Positions 25,601 through 40,600 of a stretch of DNA of 64,000 nucleotides are shown piece after piece. A model generated the notes under the pieces. The model did not search any database. It had not been told where the DNA came from and worked only from the letters and a program-made list of their open reading frames with translations. The position numbers and the translations under genes are program-made. Source of the DNA: Phoronis australis (lineage: Eukaryota; Phoronida; Phoronidae); contig NMRA01000556.1 of NCBI GenBank assembly GCA_002633005.1, positions 207,820 through 271,819 on the forward strand. Reading direction: 5' to 3'. Each line of letters opens with the position of its first letter. Positions within the stretch are counted from its first letter, which is position 1.

Positions 25601-28600
25601 CAACATCGCCCATGTCAGTCGTTAGATTACCACCACAGTCCAGAATAGGCTTCATTTCAAAGTGATGGATTTGTGTGGTGAATACAAAGAGACCTCCGAC
25701 ATCACTTCCGGTTTTGGAAGACAGACGACATTTTCCTCCAATAACCTGGAAATGTGAGTGGGCGCATGAACACTAATTTTTATGATAAAAGTCAGGCGAC
25801 ACCGAACATACGTGTGGTACTTAACAGTCGCTATGCACTAATTCATACGTATGTACAACACCTCGAAATCCGGTTAGAGTTTACGAAACAGTATTTTCTC
25901 AGTGAATGACGTACGTTCAATAATAAAACTACTTGTGAGTGAATGACCAAAGCACCATTTCCTGCAATTAAGGTCATTAGAAGGACACTCTAACAATCTA
26001 CGCGGATGAATAAGGTCACCTGAAACTTACTACGCATTTCCTATGATTTCTGACGTATAGACAGCTCAGTGGCAAGCTGTCTGAAAGGTTATTATCTGAG
26101 CTGCTTTTAAATTCGTTCTACTGACACATTTCCATCTGTAAAGTGAAGCGTAGCGTAAAAACAGAAATAATGCAAAATAAAATAAAATAAAATAAAATAC
26201 TAGGAATTGAGAATCAGATGAAAGTGTTAATAGTTTGATATGCCACAAACTAAAACGGATTGTGTTTCGTTGAAGGAAACATCGTTAACACGAAAATGCT
26301 AGGACATGGGGTTCTCCACTCAACTCCTCGCGCAATATCGCACAACCTCATTTTTACAAGAACTTCTCTTCTATTTTCAAATTCATTTTGTAATAACACT
26401 AAAACAGCAAACAATAACAGCCTCAAAAAAGTTAACAACAACACATTACCTCGTAATCAAACGATCTACAAATGAATGTCTGTTCCATTAAACAGTGGCG
26501 TGCACACAGTTCAGTGGTAACTCGTTCGAATTCCTTGTCATTATGAGATATGATCAGGCTATAGGGCGTTGCGTAGAAGAAGTTGAGGTGTTTTTCTGCA
26601 AAGGAAGAAAACAAATATGAATTTAGAGATCCCAGAAAACAGTGGTGCACATGCTCAAATCGAAATGTTATAAGAAAATATACTTAACATTATATTAAGA
26701 TGCCCGTCATCAATGGGCATTCATAAACATGCTTAACCATAACCTAAGCTTTCATTACGCAATATAACATAACACAACATAACACCGGAATTAACTCAAT
26801 ATAGGCGGAGACCGTAGCTTATAGCATTCATTGTTTTGAGTACCGTTCTTTGGAAGGGGCAATCCATTTTTTCTATGTGACCAGCTAATACACTCGTAAT
26901 TCAAATTCCAAAAAGTTCCCGCGTCTACACGTGCACATTTTAAAAACAAAGTGTTTTTGTAACAAGAAATAGTATGCACATCTGTACCACTAGGTGGCAC
27001 TTAATGATAAATTGACCAATCGATGAGCTTGAGTGTATTGTTGTGCTGATTAACCTAAAGATGGCAGCTCCAATGGAATGGGATGCCTGTATAACTCAAG
27101 GTTTGTGAAACAGCTCTGAATTGTGATAACCAGAACTTGAAGAAGCACCCTGACAAAAGCTAATAGGGTGTGCGACTTTGTAGATCAGTATAGATGGCAA
27201 AGAACAGGAATTGTCACAAACTTTTGTGCAGGAAGACAGCTGCTTTGTCCCACTGAATTATAACCTGTCCTGCTACACTGGAATAGAAGATTAAGCGTCA
27301 AAACAACAACTGAAAGGGCACAGAAACGCATAGCAACGTTTCAAGACAGCAGCAGTAGCCGTAAAGCTACTGAAAGTGACAGAGGTGTTGCCCAAGATTT
27401 CCCAAGAAAACCAATTAGACTTCAAAAATCTGAAACACCAAATTAAGCAGAGGTTCGTACATTTTCACGTCTGAGTGCATCATTGCGAGCAGAAGAAGTA
27501 TGTTACGGACCATATTTCAAGAAAGAAGAAAAAGCAACAACTTTCTAGCCTTGAATACAAAACCGGTATGTGCTTTTGTAAGGTACATTTTTGCGTGGAG
27601 CAAGCGTGTTCAGTGTGTTTTTTAACTTGTTCAGCTCCTAGGCTGCCCAGGCCTTAGACAATAGCGCCGTCTCAAGTGGCCCCAGTGGTAGAGATGGTGG
27701 CTATGCCATAGGTCTTCCATATGCCGGAAGCTTTTTGGAATATTGCTATCAGTTTAGACGTACCTTTTGCGCATAGAGGGATGCCTTAGGAAGCCGTTGA
27801 TGTCTTTATTTGTTCCAAGCTCGAACAAATACGCTTCCAATCAAACGTTATTCGAACAGTGCGTCGTTCAAACCGGCAATTGGCCATTTTTACACTGCTC
27901 GCGTCAGGGGATAATCATATGGAGTCATATGGCAGGTGTTACTTTAAGCAATTTAAATTACAATTTAAACTTTGAGAAGGTCAAATGGAGTAGATGGTTG
28001 CAGTGGACTTTTAAATCAACAAGCCCGAGTAGCTGTCATCCCCGATACGGTATACAGGGAACCTAGGTAGTCTCAACAGTAGCTAAATTGAAATGCCCAA
28101 GAGGCCAGCGTCCCCGTCGTAATCTGAGGACAGGGGAAGCTCCTGCTCATTTTTTCAAACGTTGATTACTTAACTGTACACCTACACGTATTGAGTACAG
28201 TATGAGCATTCGGTGAAAAAAGTAAATTTCAATCACTGCACTGGTACAGCAGATTGTTTAACGTCAGCCGCATCAGCCAATCTAATTGTCAGACGGTCAA
28301 CAATATTTGGCGACAGATCAGACGGCATATAAATGTGGGCATCAATTTATGTTAAGTCCGTCTGAAAAAAATTCGTGCCAACACACTGGTCATTAAATGT
28401 TTCGCTGATGACGGAGAGAATAGATATTAACTAGAAACGCACCGAGTTCACCCTTGTCACTACAGATATCGACACAACAGAGGCCTAATTCCGAGGATCA
28501 ATGCTGTTGTTTGTTATTATGACGAATAACAATGTTTTTTTTTTCTAATCCTGCTCCTTTTGTCCGTTTTTAATTGGTTATTAGTCTTCAAAGTGAATAC

Positions 28601-31600
28601 GGCACTCATCACGCGGATGACATGAAGAGGAGTAAAGGACAAGGTGACTTGTTGGAACAAGACCAAGTGCCAGTCAGTTAACAATTTATTAAGACACACA
28701 CAATAATGTAATAGAAATAGAAAGTGCCAGTGGACACAGGATATGAACTAGATGCTTACCAATTCTTTCGTAGTGCATGATGCTGATATTAGCCAAGGTG
28801 TACTGATCGTACTCCAATCCGTGGGTATTTGCAGATATCATATAAGACAGGTAGCACCTCCTGTGGGTAAAGTTGTAATCTAGGCTCATGCACTTGAACG
28901 ACTTCTCTTCCAGACACCTCTGCGCGCATGTCGTGAGATCGACGTCATGGATTTCGCTGTCGTAAACGTTGGCTATCTTTGAACTTAGTGCGCCAAATCC
29001 GTAGTTAACGAAGTGTCTCAAAGCTCCCTCTGAAAAATGCCTCCAATAGATTATCCAGTGCCAGGCAACTGCACTTAAACCTGTCGTCTGTATGACTTTC
29101 GATGTTGGAACAAATGTATATTCAAAATAATTTACGCGCACACACCATTTGTGATTGAGATCTTTAATGGAACTTATTTTGGACCACACCAATTTGGAAA
29201 TATGCAAACTATGCGTTACACGTGATTTCTAAATGTGAAGTTTAGGGCTTGGAATTGACTTCGCAGACTTAACGAACCATCAATTAATGGTATTTGTGGT
29301 CTTTTCACTACTCCAGATGGAAAGAATTTTATTCATGAACTACAACAGATGCATAAAGTGTAGAGGCAAACAGAGACCCCAACACTAAAACGATTGGTGT
29401 ATTCCTCCAGTAAAGGGGAAACCCAAACAAAGTTCGAGCTTAGAACCGGCCCTGATAGACACAGAATTCGATATGGGATAAGCATATCAACGAAAGTCCC
29501 TTGAATATTAGTGATCGGCACAAGCTGGGCGGGACTAAGGTTTCTTTAAGCCCCTAGACTATGTAAAGCGTCTATTATCCCTCAAGTAATACATGTATAG
29601 GCTGCTCCATGTCGCGTCGCATTGTTTTTTCCATCCCACTTATTGAGCTGATACGCAGATCAAAGAATTGTCACCTCACCTGGCTACCATCGCCAAAATC
29701 TCCTTATTCTCCTTCCCTGACTACGAGGTGGAGGCATTTAGTGCTTGATCCTAATTTGTACATAACATGAAGCTTTGCCTAAGGGATAACTTGACAGTGA
29801 CTGGTCGTAAGAGTAGCTCTAGTAATTTGACATTGGGTGTTCCGTGGAGTGACGTCATCATGGCCATGACAAGCTTCTTACTAAGATGGCCACGTTTGTT
29901 TCATGGTCACCACACCAAATTTTTTCAGGCACAAAGCAATCTAAGTTGATCCCTATCCGCCACGTTTAACAACTCAAATCATTTCTAGCGGAATACTCGC
30001 GTGTAACCCAGGCCTCACTTCTGACGGTCGTGTTGAAGATGATCAATGCCATTTGAGTGCGAACAAAGAAAAAAATAATGGCAAAGCAACATACTTGGCG
30101 TTCATCAAGGTGAAACACACGTTGTATGGAAGACATCTAAATATGCGGTAACATGCTACCCTATACGTTAACTGCAGGTTCAACTGACCAGGAACACGTT
30201 CATAGAAGTCAACCTTCAAGACACTAAGGACGCCTCCTGACGTTTGAGGCACAAGATCTGTCAACCAACAGTCCTTCTTGATGACAACATAGTCGAACCC
30301 CCTACACGTGAATCTTCGTTCTAGGTAGCAGTGACGGGCACATTCCTCCACGGTAATACTTCGGATGACTTTCTCGTGTCGTAATGTCACTATATGATTG
30401 GGAATGCGTCTGTATAATTTTTCGTAAGCAGCTGGAAACAAGAAAGCATTTAAGAATGTAATCCTTTCCATAGTCACGTGCAAAAATAACATCTAACTAG
30501 ATCACGCAAGCCTACGTCAACAAAATTGGTCTCAAAACTTCCTGAATATACATGATTTGGCTTTCAGTGGCTTGAAGATTTTTTACGAGTAAAATACGCT
30601 TTCAAAATTCATAGCACTGGTCAGATTACTTGCAATTTAATCATGACTCTCTGCTGCAACTGAACGTCAGGATGATTAACACAGATCCAAAATTATCACA
30701 CTGCAAACTTACTTTTATAGTGGTCTACTCCTATTTGTGGTTGAAGTCTCTGGCGTAGGTGCGAATAGGCATGCAAACGACACTGACGCCTTGTGTTGGC
30801 GAAGTCAAACGACTTGCATTCGAAGTCCGTCTCTTTTACGCAGCTTCGTGCGCAGCTTTCTATGTCACTTCCGGAAATGTTTTTAACACTGGCCAATGAA
30901 ATTCTTTGGTCAGGTACCCGGACGAATAGAGATCTAAACCTGAGTTGACTTTCATCTGAAAATTAAGGAAATATAAATGAAAGTTCAACCGTGTACCCGT
31001 GGTGACAAGCTGCAAAGACCATTAACTCACAATCATGGATCTTCACCAGGTGAAAAATTAAATTTAATAAAATTTGCAAGGAATTGGTTCAACATTCAAA
31101 GGTGATGTGTACATACTCTTACTGTAGACGTGTGGCATCTCTGTAACTACTCATTCATCATGTGTGCCCATAAAATCAGGTTGATAACATGCCCAAGACC
31201 AACTTATCTTAGACTGATGCAAGAAGTTCACTAATTTCGAACAGCAAGTTGGCAGGTGTTATTTCTTCAAACAGTTGTCTGTGGCTATGCGATGGTATAA
31301 TAATTGGTAAACGCAGTATATGCAAATACATGCAAATGAGACGAAAACTGAGATTATAGTGTGTGTTCCCCCGTTCTCTTAAAAATTACATTTTCATTCA
31401 AATTGCTGCATTTCCGTTTGAACACACATACATGTAATCAAAGACCTTATAACGTAATTTGCAAATTTCAGTAACTAAAATACAAATTATTTGTTTACTT
31501 TGACTATGGTATCTAGCACAAAACGCAATCGGTCGCTTTGAGAATTAACTGAGATATATACTTAGATGAGTTATTTAAGCAACCCAACGGTCCCCTTTCG

Positions 31601-34600
31601 ATCCCCGCCAAGTGTCACCCGAGGGGTCAAGGGCATTGAACTTGTTTACGGCTTGTTGAAATGTAGCCATGTGCAATGAATTATGGGACATGTTGAAGCC
31701 ACGTTGTTCTAAATATGTACGCTCACAATCTTATCACAATGCGAGTGTGAATCAAAACACGCATTGTGTGTACAGTTTGGTTCAGCGATATGGAAGAAAT
31801 GTTAGATAAGTTATTGTCCTTGGTTTCAGTAGAATATTTTTGAATGACAAATGCAATTGCTCAGTTTATGCTTGCACAGAATGTTTGGAGAAGACATGAA
31901 CGGACAAGAATAAACGTAAGTTTCCAAGCATGATCACCAGACGTCGCGGAAAGCAGACACTGTGGCATGGCTAGCATTCTCGGAACAATGGTACATGTGA
32001 CCGAGGTCACATTAACTATACATTTTGCAAAGATTTACGCTCGGGCAACTAAGCAGAAAATTGCAAGAAATATTGAATGGATGAAGCATGCTTCAAAATG
32101 AAAGCACTTATTTATTTCTCGTTAATTCAAATTCTGCAACTCGCTACTATTTTGGCTACAAAGATGACGTCACGTTTATCAAAGAGACTGCTTTTACAGT
32201 TAGCCTTTTCTCGCACGTAATATTAAGTGCAAATTAACGAGGGAAAAAATAAACACGCAAATTGTAGTTCCGGGTCTGTTTATAACAAAATTCGAACCAC
32301 TCGATACACCAACGGGAGACTAGCGATACATTGGCATGTAGGAGCCAACATCACTACGGAACATCTTGGCTGAGATAATCTTGGAAATAAACAGCGTTGG
32401 AAATGCCTCAATTAAGCAAGTCAAAACTCATAAAATATCCGTAAAACTATATAGTTATGCAAAGTCTACGTTTCGAACTGGCGTTATGAATGCTGGATTA
32501 ATATCAGCGCATCTAGGATGTCGCACAATTCTCTAAGTCCGCCAACCCGCCAAACAACTGCGTGCCGCGATGGCGTTTTTGGTGATGTCCTCTGGCCCCC
32601 GTCTAAATCGGACCTTGCTTAAGAATAGAATGTGAATGTCGCAAAAGATCTATTTGCCGCACCAAGACATTGCCTGCACTGCAATCTTCATTTCCGCATT
32701 CCCGATCGAGTTACATAAATTGAACACTACGGATTCTCCTTCCGTGTAATCTCTTTTCAAGGATTGGATTCTTCGCGGACATTTCCGAATGGTCTTGATT
32801 GTGTTAGAAGTCTCTACGTTATAAGAAGTCAAAAGCAATTGTGGATAATTGAAGGCCATTTCCTTTAGAATACCAAGACGCACGCAAAAGAATTAAGAAT
32901 CCGAATCGCCGGTTCAATATAAAAGGGACAAACATAAATTCTTGAGTTGCAAATGAGTTGGATGAAGAAATCTTTTAAGCCGCATTAGGAACGAGTTAAT
33001 TAAATCTTATACATCAACTACTGTATATTCAAGACCTCAACACCAGCAACGAATGGCCGATGTGTGGCGATGTTCAGGGAAACACCTCTAGCTCCCGCCG
33101 AACTCAACCCATTTCCACTAATCTCTATTAGAATACATTAATCGGTCGTTTGGTCGAACGAAACTCAATCAAACTGTCACGCCTATGTAAAACAGTAAAC
33201 ACGCACCGTCTGTTCACGCTATTTACTGGCGCGAGATGCGATCATCTAATGATTTCCGCAGCTGTAGAATGTCCATTGGATTTTCATCCAAGAAATTTTA
33301 ATGCATGCGATGGCTTTCTCAAGGAGTTTAGCACTGTTTCTTGGTCAAAATAACGTTTATGGATGGGTTTCTATTAGAAGCAAGGTTTCGATTTAAAAGG
33401 CCTGCATGACCCCAAAAACTCAATGGCAGGTGTGCATGCATTTAACCTGGGGCATCCGGGCACCTATTATAAAATAGCCCGTATGTCTGCGTTCAATCGA
33501 CCATGCACAGGTAGCACACTGTGCCATCGAACTCTCTCCTGCATTGTATTGTCGTCGCAACTACGAAGTGTATGCGCACCCAGTTTCAGACCTCTTGATA
33601 TGATCCCGCATGTGCTTTTGGCGCGGCAAACTAACTAGTGAAACGGAGACGTATTCGTTTTTTTGTTCACAGATTTAGAACGCGCACACTTGTCACTAAC
33701 CAAGAAAAATTGGGAGCAAATGACTAATTTCCAGTTAATTCAGAATTGTTAAAATTTGATCTGTGTTCATGACCCTCCAAGACAGAATAACCAAAGACAA
33801 AATTCTCTTGCAAATAAGAAATTACGCTTACAACTAATTGGAATCTCTTCGAGCTGTCCAAGGTAATATACATGTATACATGTACATGCTGGCCGAGTAT
33901 TTGCTTTATGATACTTCTGTTCTATTTACAGTCGTCAGCTTAGAACAAAGGATGGGTGTCATCAGTAGAAAAGTGTAGATCAGCGCCACTCAACTGCACC
34001 ATCAAAATTCAGGGATTAAACTAATTTAAAAATACGTTCAGGTAATTTTGAAAACAAGCCGATGTGTCAACAAATGGTTATTTAAACATATAGCCACAGG
34101 CCCCGGATTTTGACTTTAAACGAAGATTAAAGTCTACTTAACACTTAAATTCTTGAAACAAAACAATGTTCTTTACACGTAAGAATTTCTTCATCATTCC
34201 AGGGGCAGTAAACCGGAAGTGATATTGGATAATATCATCAAGGCATGTGGTTTAGTGCCCCTTTCGGATTTGCTTGCGATACCATCCTTGACTTACATGT
34301 CGCTAAAAACGAGACGGAAAAGGTACCTCGATCAAAAAACGTGAAGCGTGTAATACAATAATAACAGAGGTCACTGGCTTTAATTAGATTGGGCAGCTTG
34401 ACGTAGGATTAATTCGATTCTCGTCCACTGACATTTCATAATACGATATAGCAAAAGGTTAATTTTCATTAATTACGAGAAACTGGATTTGTGTTCTTAA
34501 ACCAAGCTACCGTTTCTGGTTGCGTTAATCACTTACACTAGACGCCATTTGATGTTTCCGATTCACGAAAAAGCCCTAAATACTGCCGACATCCTTCAAG

Positions 34601-37600
34601 CGATCCTGCATGTAACATAAATCACAGAAAAATGCCAGCTTCGTGGGTGACTTTTTTCATTTTGTGATTGCACTTTTTACATGTAGCACTTCATGTTCAA
34701 ACTGCAGAAAGTCTTGTTCTTTCAAAAATACTCACATGCGTATCAGGCGGGGGTAGCTTGCTGAAATCGTTATTTCCAGCATTTCTAGCATTTCTGCTTA
34801 TATCAAAAAGCATCTTACTGTGGAGGTGATAATGTACATTTTGCACACGTGTTATTTTTCAATAACAGCGCCTATATCTGTCATATCCTAAGAGTTTTAG
34901 AATGTAACACCGTAAACAATACCATTTGAGTGTTGTCCTGAATTACCATGTCGACGACAGGAGGCGCCATGCTTGTCAATTTAATTTCGTCACGCTTGGA
35001 TTTTTGTCTCCATGCCCAAGGGGCTCTGAGTCGACTTCTTGGGAATTTAGTAAAAAGTCATGTGCACGATTCCACAGAAAACTTTTGTCCGTAAGTGTAA
35101 CCATAGCTGCTGGCAAAATATATGAATCGGAGCCAACCGGTCATAATTTCTCTACTCCGCACACGTCCCGTGGCTGACAAGAATATGTCTCCACTAATAA
35201 TCAAAGCAGTGGCACTTGCATACTATTTAAGAAGGCGGCGGTCTGCAGAGCAAAATGTTACAGCAAGAATTTGACGCGATTTTCGGCTCAAACGTTGGTT
35301 TGAGGGAAGGTACTTTTTCGAGAGTAATAATAACAAGACTCACATTGATTTTACGGTTATAGATTTTTGGGATTTCTGCAATAGATTTCGGGACAATATT
35401 TAACCAATCAGAATGAAATCAACCAATTAAACCGGGGAAAGTTCAGTGAACAGAAAGCGCAGAACACGCATGTCCTACAATTCTGTTACCATGAAAGGTC
35501 CACGATATCTGAGGTCTCGGACAAATTATTCTCGTTTCGAGACAGTGACGAATTCTTACATCATCAGCACTGGCACTTTGAACGTGTTTGGTAACAACAG
35601 GACCTGAACAAGCATTGGATCTCAATATGTAGGGAAGTAGTTAGTAGGGCAGTTATACTTTCAGTGCCTTTAAGTAAAGCAGGCGCGTCACTGAGTCTGA
35701 ATTATAAATGTGGCACACGTTTGACTACAATCGTCCGTCAAAAATTACGATTTTGTTCATTACAATAAAGCGGCACTTTCGGTTAACGCAAAACATTTGC
35801 GAAACACTTACGCCGAAAAAAATTTCGTTGTGTAACGGAAACCTTGAATTGTCCCGTAATTCAGCATTCCAGCATCGCCAACAAATAATGGTGGCCATTT
35901 AACTTGCGCACTTGTAAGCGATTAACAAACTTCGAACACTCGCTAAACACCCGTCGCGCGTGATTTTTGCGTGGTCTCACATGATCTAGCCTTTCTTACA
36001 AGAAACTTCTTCTACAGAACGTTCTCAAACATATGTGTACGTAGAAATACAAATATCTTTGAAACACCCGAGGATTTTTAATTGCGCGCATGCGTATTCG
36101 AATATACGCCATGGCTACGCAATCACAACAATTGTGAAATATGATAGTTCCGGGGTTTATTGCGCTTTTAGTGGTCTCGGCAGACTAGCTCGTGTTCTTG
36201 GGATAGAGAAAAAGGCGTGTTTCATTTTAATTATAGAAAATGACAGTGTGTTTTAACATGCAGCCAGACTTTCCCACGAGTTTGTTTCAAACAATCTCTT
36301 GTCGAGTGTTGAAAAAGAATCTGCAACAGTAAACGATGGTGTCACAGTTTGTCTGGACTTTTCGTTTGACACTAACTATGTTTTGAAACTGTTTACCTTC
36401 TTATTTCAACCGTGTTGTCGACTATGAAATTCCATTACGACTGGGAGTGTTTGTTAAGGTTTAAACGAACCCTGAACAAACCACCGATATCGCATCATTC
36501 CATTTACAAGTGGTCACGAGAGCCATGAAGTTGAAGAGCGTAATCTGGGAACTCTCTATCGCCGGTTTCCCAATATCTAGTTTTCGAGCCGTCGTGTTGT
36601 AATCACACACGCAATGTGTCGTCTGGAACAATTCAGTATCAGAGTTTCTTGAGTTATCACATTGAACACTTAAACAAAAAATTTGGCCTTGTCATTGATT
36701 TCCATGTATCGTTATGCACAAACCTGTAGTTTTTGTGGTATTTCACTAAGCAGACATATCCACGCGGTTCAATAAATAAACAGATTGGTCGAAAGTCAAA
36801 AATACAATTCAACAGGCTTGCTACGTTCCGAAAATATATATACTTACAATGCTTGAATGCCCCTCTTCCCGCTGTCACGTGTATCACTGTTAATTTGGCT
36901 ACATATATGTTCATTTCACGTATTGCCTGATGATGAGACATGCAGTCTCGAAATATACCTAGCGTTTTAATTTGTTTGTTTGTTATGTTTCTCGGTGTTT
37001 TGCTATATAGCTGCACACCCGAAGAAAGGAGATTGTTTCGACACTACGAGCGACTCAATATCAAGCTTTCAAACAAAAATTTAGGTTGTGTTTTCAAGGA
37101 AGTTTGTGCTACCGAACAATACTGATATAAAAAGTATAGTTTCGTAGATATTTGGCTAAATAGGCTCACCTGTTGATAGTGCCCTAGATAACCTTAAACC
37201 TTGGGATTTTTTGTTTTATCTATTGTTACTGTTTAACCGCTATATCTGGTCTCAAAACTCCTAGGCCGTGCAACGTTTTTTGCATTTAATTCCAAATGAT
37301 AAGTGTTGGAAGTGGAAATCACAAACCACCTAGAGTGCAGTATAAGCAACGTTTCGGTAAGAGGCAAATATCATCCTCTGGTGCAGTAGTACCGTAACAC
37401 TATGAGAATAGTCACTTCACATCACAGTGCAGGACCTGCAAACTAACAACTATCTATAACGTCTGCAGACCGTAGGCCTACGTTTCCTAATGAGTCACCT
37501 CTCAGCATGGAGGCTCTGTATATCAATAGCCCCACTGAGATGCATGCAACATGCAAGAGGAAACCGTGACAATGGAAGTTTGAATGTAATCCTTACAGAT

Positions 37601-40600
37601 AAACGATGACTTAGTTTTCGTAAAATTGAAATAATGAGCTAGAAAAATATTTATTGTGATCGGCCCAGGAGCGGAATCGAACCTCAGGCCTCGCCGTCAA
37701 ACGCTCTGCTGGCTAATAGCTAACTATCACTCAATAAATGGCAGCTAATTTTAATCCCATTAAAATGGAAAAACACCGGCATTGATTTGAGGAAATGTCT
37801 GAGAGACAACGGCAGGATCTCGCAATTTTCAATAAAATCCAGAAAGCAACGGATTTGTTTATATTGCTAAACTCTCACTGATGACAGTTAACAACTTCAA
37901 AACTTCTATCAAACCCTGCAATCATCCCCAAAATGCCTTTTCGACCGTAAAGACGGTAATATTCCCTTAGCAACTATGTAAATACATGCACTTCCAATAT
38001 AGACAGTGGACACGAATTTAGAATTTAAAAACTTTGAGCAGTCAATCAACCTATTACCATTTAATAGGAAATATCCGACATAAGTTTTGGCCATAAACCG
38101 GCACCTTCATATCTGTGACTTTGTAAACGGCTCAAACAGGCTTTTGTTGAACAAGATAAAATTTTTTGACGTTTCGAATTGTTTTTTTGTTTTCTTCTTC
38201 AGAGACAATGGGTATATGTGTCGGTCGAATATTTCACGAGGTACCGACGTCGGAAGCATTCATTACTCATTGTTTACTCGGTCGCTAACTGGAAAAAGAA
38301 AAAAAATCATGTCGACTCATATCGCTCCGACGGGTAAACAAATTGTTACAGCAGTTTGTTACTGATTTATTAATACAACTGGCTCTAATTCCTAAGAACT
38401 GTCAAATAAACGTCAGAGGCTATTTTCGTCGAAAAAGTAATTTTCCTTTAAGAGTGTTTCGTTTTTTGTATTTTCTATCAGCCTTAAATATGGTCTACAG
38501 TGTAGGAAGCTCCCTGTGAAGCGCAGAAAGGCCAACAGCGAAAGCAGTGCTCATCATAAACCGTGCAGAAGAAAAATCTTGAATATGTTCCTAAAATTTA
38601 CGGGCATTTGTGGACTTTGTACATACAGTGTTCTTAATATTGAAAGGTCCTTCATACTAAGTCAATTTAATTGTGTACGAAGAACTTTTCAATATCGCAT
38701 GTATGTGTCCGCTAGTCAAATGAACTTGTTTCGTAATCTGATTGTTTTTATCTGTTCATATAGTTGGGGTTTCAACCATGTTAAGTACGTGCTGAACACG
38801 TAAACAACTCTCGAGTTTGTGAGACAATAAAAAAGAAGAACAACGGATACGGAGGAGAAAGACGAGGAAGAAAAAAGAAAAAAGGGTTATCGAAAATGAC
38901 AGGAAGGTCTAAACATGTCAGTGCCGTTTCCTCAGACGTACACAGTACCAATGCCAAACCGACAATAACAGCCGACTCCATATATTATAATAGACAGTGC
39001 AAAAATGATAGGCGCTTGCTTCTTCAAATTACTTCTTTATAGAAGGTAATTGTTGTTCTGGTATGAGCGGTTTGATGTAAACGAGGGCATTGGCAGGTGA
39101 GCCGAAAACGACGAGAAGTGTCGGCAGCACTTAAGGTGAAGGGAGGGAGACGGAGTAGAACACATGCCTTTGTAATCAAGAGATATCGCTAGATCAGACG
39201 GGATAATCAGAATTGATATCGGCAACGACTGACCTTCAAAAAAACAGACGCGTTGAATTTTACCGACACTTGTCGACGCACGTCAGGTGTGCGAGGGTAA
39301 TAGCAAACGCAGACAGTTTTCCAGGGACCTACATGTATGCAAGCTTGTTTGCACCAGATGATGCGTTAGCTGTGCATCCAGTCATGTTTTGTTGTCTTCA
39401 TGATCGCAGACACATTTTTGGCTGGCAATTAGGCGCTCAAGACAGAGGTAGTTTCACGCAAAAACCTCTAAAATAAGCGAAGTAAAGATTGACCTTTTCA
39501 AACACAGTTTAAACGTTGTAGCGCCTGAAATACGTCTTTTGAAATTCGTGAATTTTATTTTTTATTTTTTACTTTTTATTGAAACTGTGAAGCCGATGGA
39601 GAGGCTGATTAAACAACAGATGGCGCAACTTATTGCTCTGGCCATTGTTTACACCTTACAAATTATATTAAGGATATGCCAGATTAGACGTCAGTTTTAA
39701 GCTACACTGTCGGTCCAGTCATTCGGGTTTGTTTGTATTTCTGAACAAATTGTGAATGAGAAACGTGCCTTAGTTCGACTGTAGATACATGTATACTTTC
39801 TTGAAAATAGCGCCCACCCAATAACATTGTTGCATTTCATCTAACCGACCGAGGAGTCGGGGATAACTCCAGGAACAGTATAGCCCCAGCAGACTAGCAC
39901 AGAATTTCATTGGATGGCAGTAGTTTTGGACCACACTGTGGAATGTGTAGGAAAAGTTGCTTTCATAATCTATTGTTGGCTCTAGCGAAGCGGTGAACTT
40001 CTGTCGAAAATTGCGAAGTGCGAGTTTTCGACCATCTCTTTCGAAGCCTGGCTTCCTCTACTACTGCCATCACCAGTACCACTAGTGTCATTGTTGTTAT
40101 CATTATCATTGTCATCGTCATCTTCATCGTCATTGTTATTATTATGTGTCTTCTAAAATCAAATTAAAATCAAAGAAAAAATCTGTTCACGAGCTAAGTT
40201 ACATGTATACAATGTAAAATGCCAATAATTACTATGACTCAAAAATCTAAAGTGAAGGATTAATTTGCGTTTACATACATGTATATATGTTGCTTTTACG
40301 GTTGATGGCACGTCGAATGCTCAAATTCGATATCTCGTTCTTGTCCTGTCCTGTTAACCTTGTTCCCATGGAAACAATAAAGTGATACACTCGTTCACAT
40401 TTCTAGCATAATCGAATCAACAAGTCGCAGTGTAAGTATTTAAACATAATGAATGCCATATTTTCACATTCCTATGTCTTTCATTATTTGTGGATAAGGA
40501 TAAGGCCAAGACACTTGTTGTTAAATGAACATTTTACAATGGAGTCTTAGTAGTTCGACAATAACTTTACTTGATACGTGGAGGGTGAAAGTATATGATG

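Noticed and set aside
36927-36953. Hammerhead-ribozyme-like core: CTGATGA, a GAGAC/GTCTC hairpin, then GAAA
   Set aside because: Stem II has an extra T next to the core, and I could not find partners for stems I and III or a cleavage triplet in either circular order. It may be a relic of a retroelement terminus, but it is not supported as a ribozyme.
37658-37728. Functional tRNA gene
   Set aside because: The A and B boxes are present, but no acceptor stem or consistent cloverleaf can be formed. It is better explained as a SINE.
38206-38240. + strand short exon after a long pyrimidine tract
   Set aside because: Only about 35 bases before the donor GTACCG, in the receptor intron on the opposite strand, with no linked exons.
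38781-38981. - strand signal-peptide-like start (MESAVIVGLALVLC) as receptor exon 1
   Set aside because: The possible donors are weak or in the wrong phase. The exon at 46422-46515 has a consensus donor and the correct phase.
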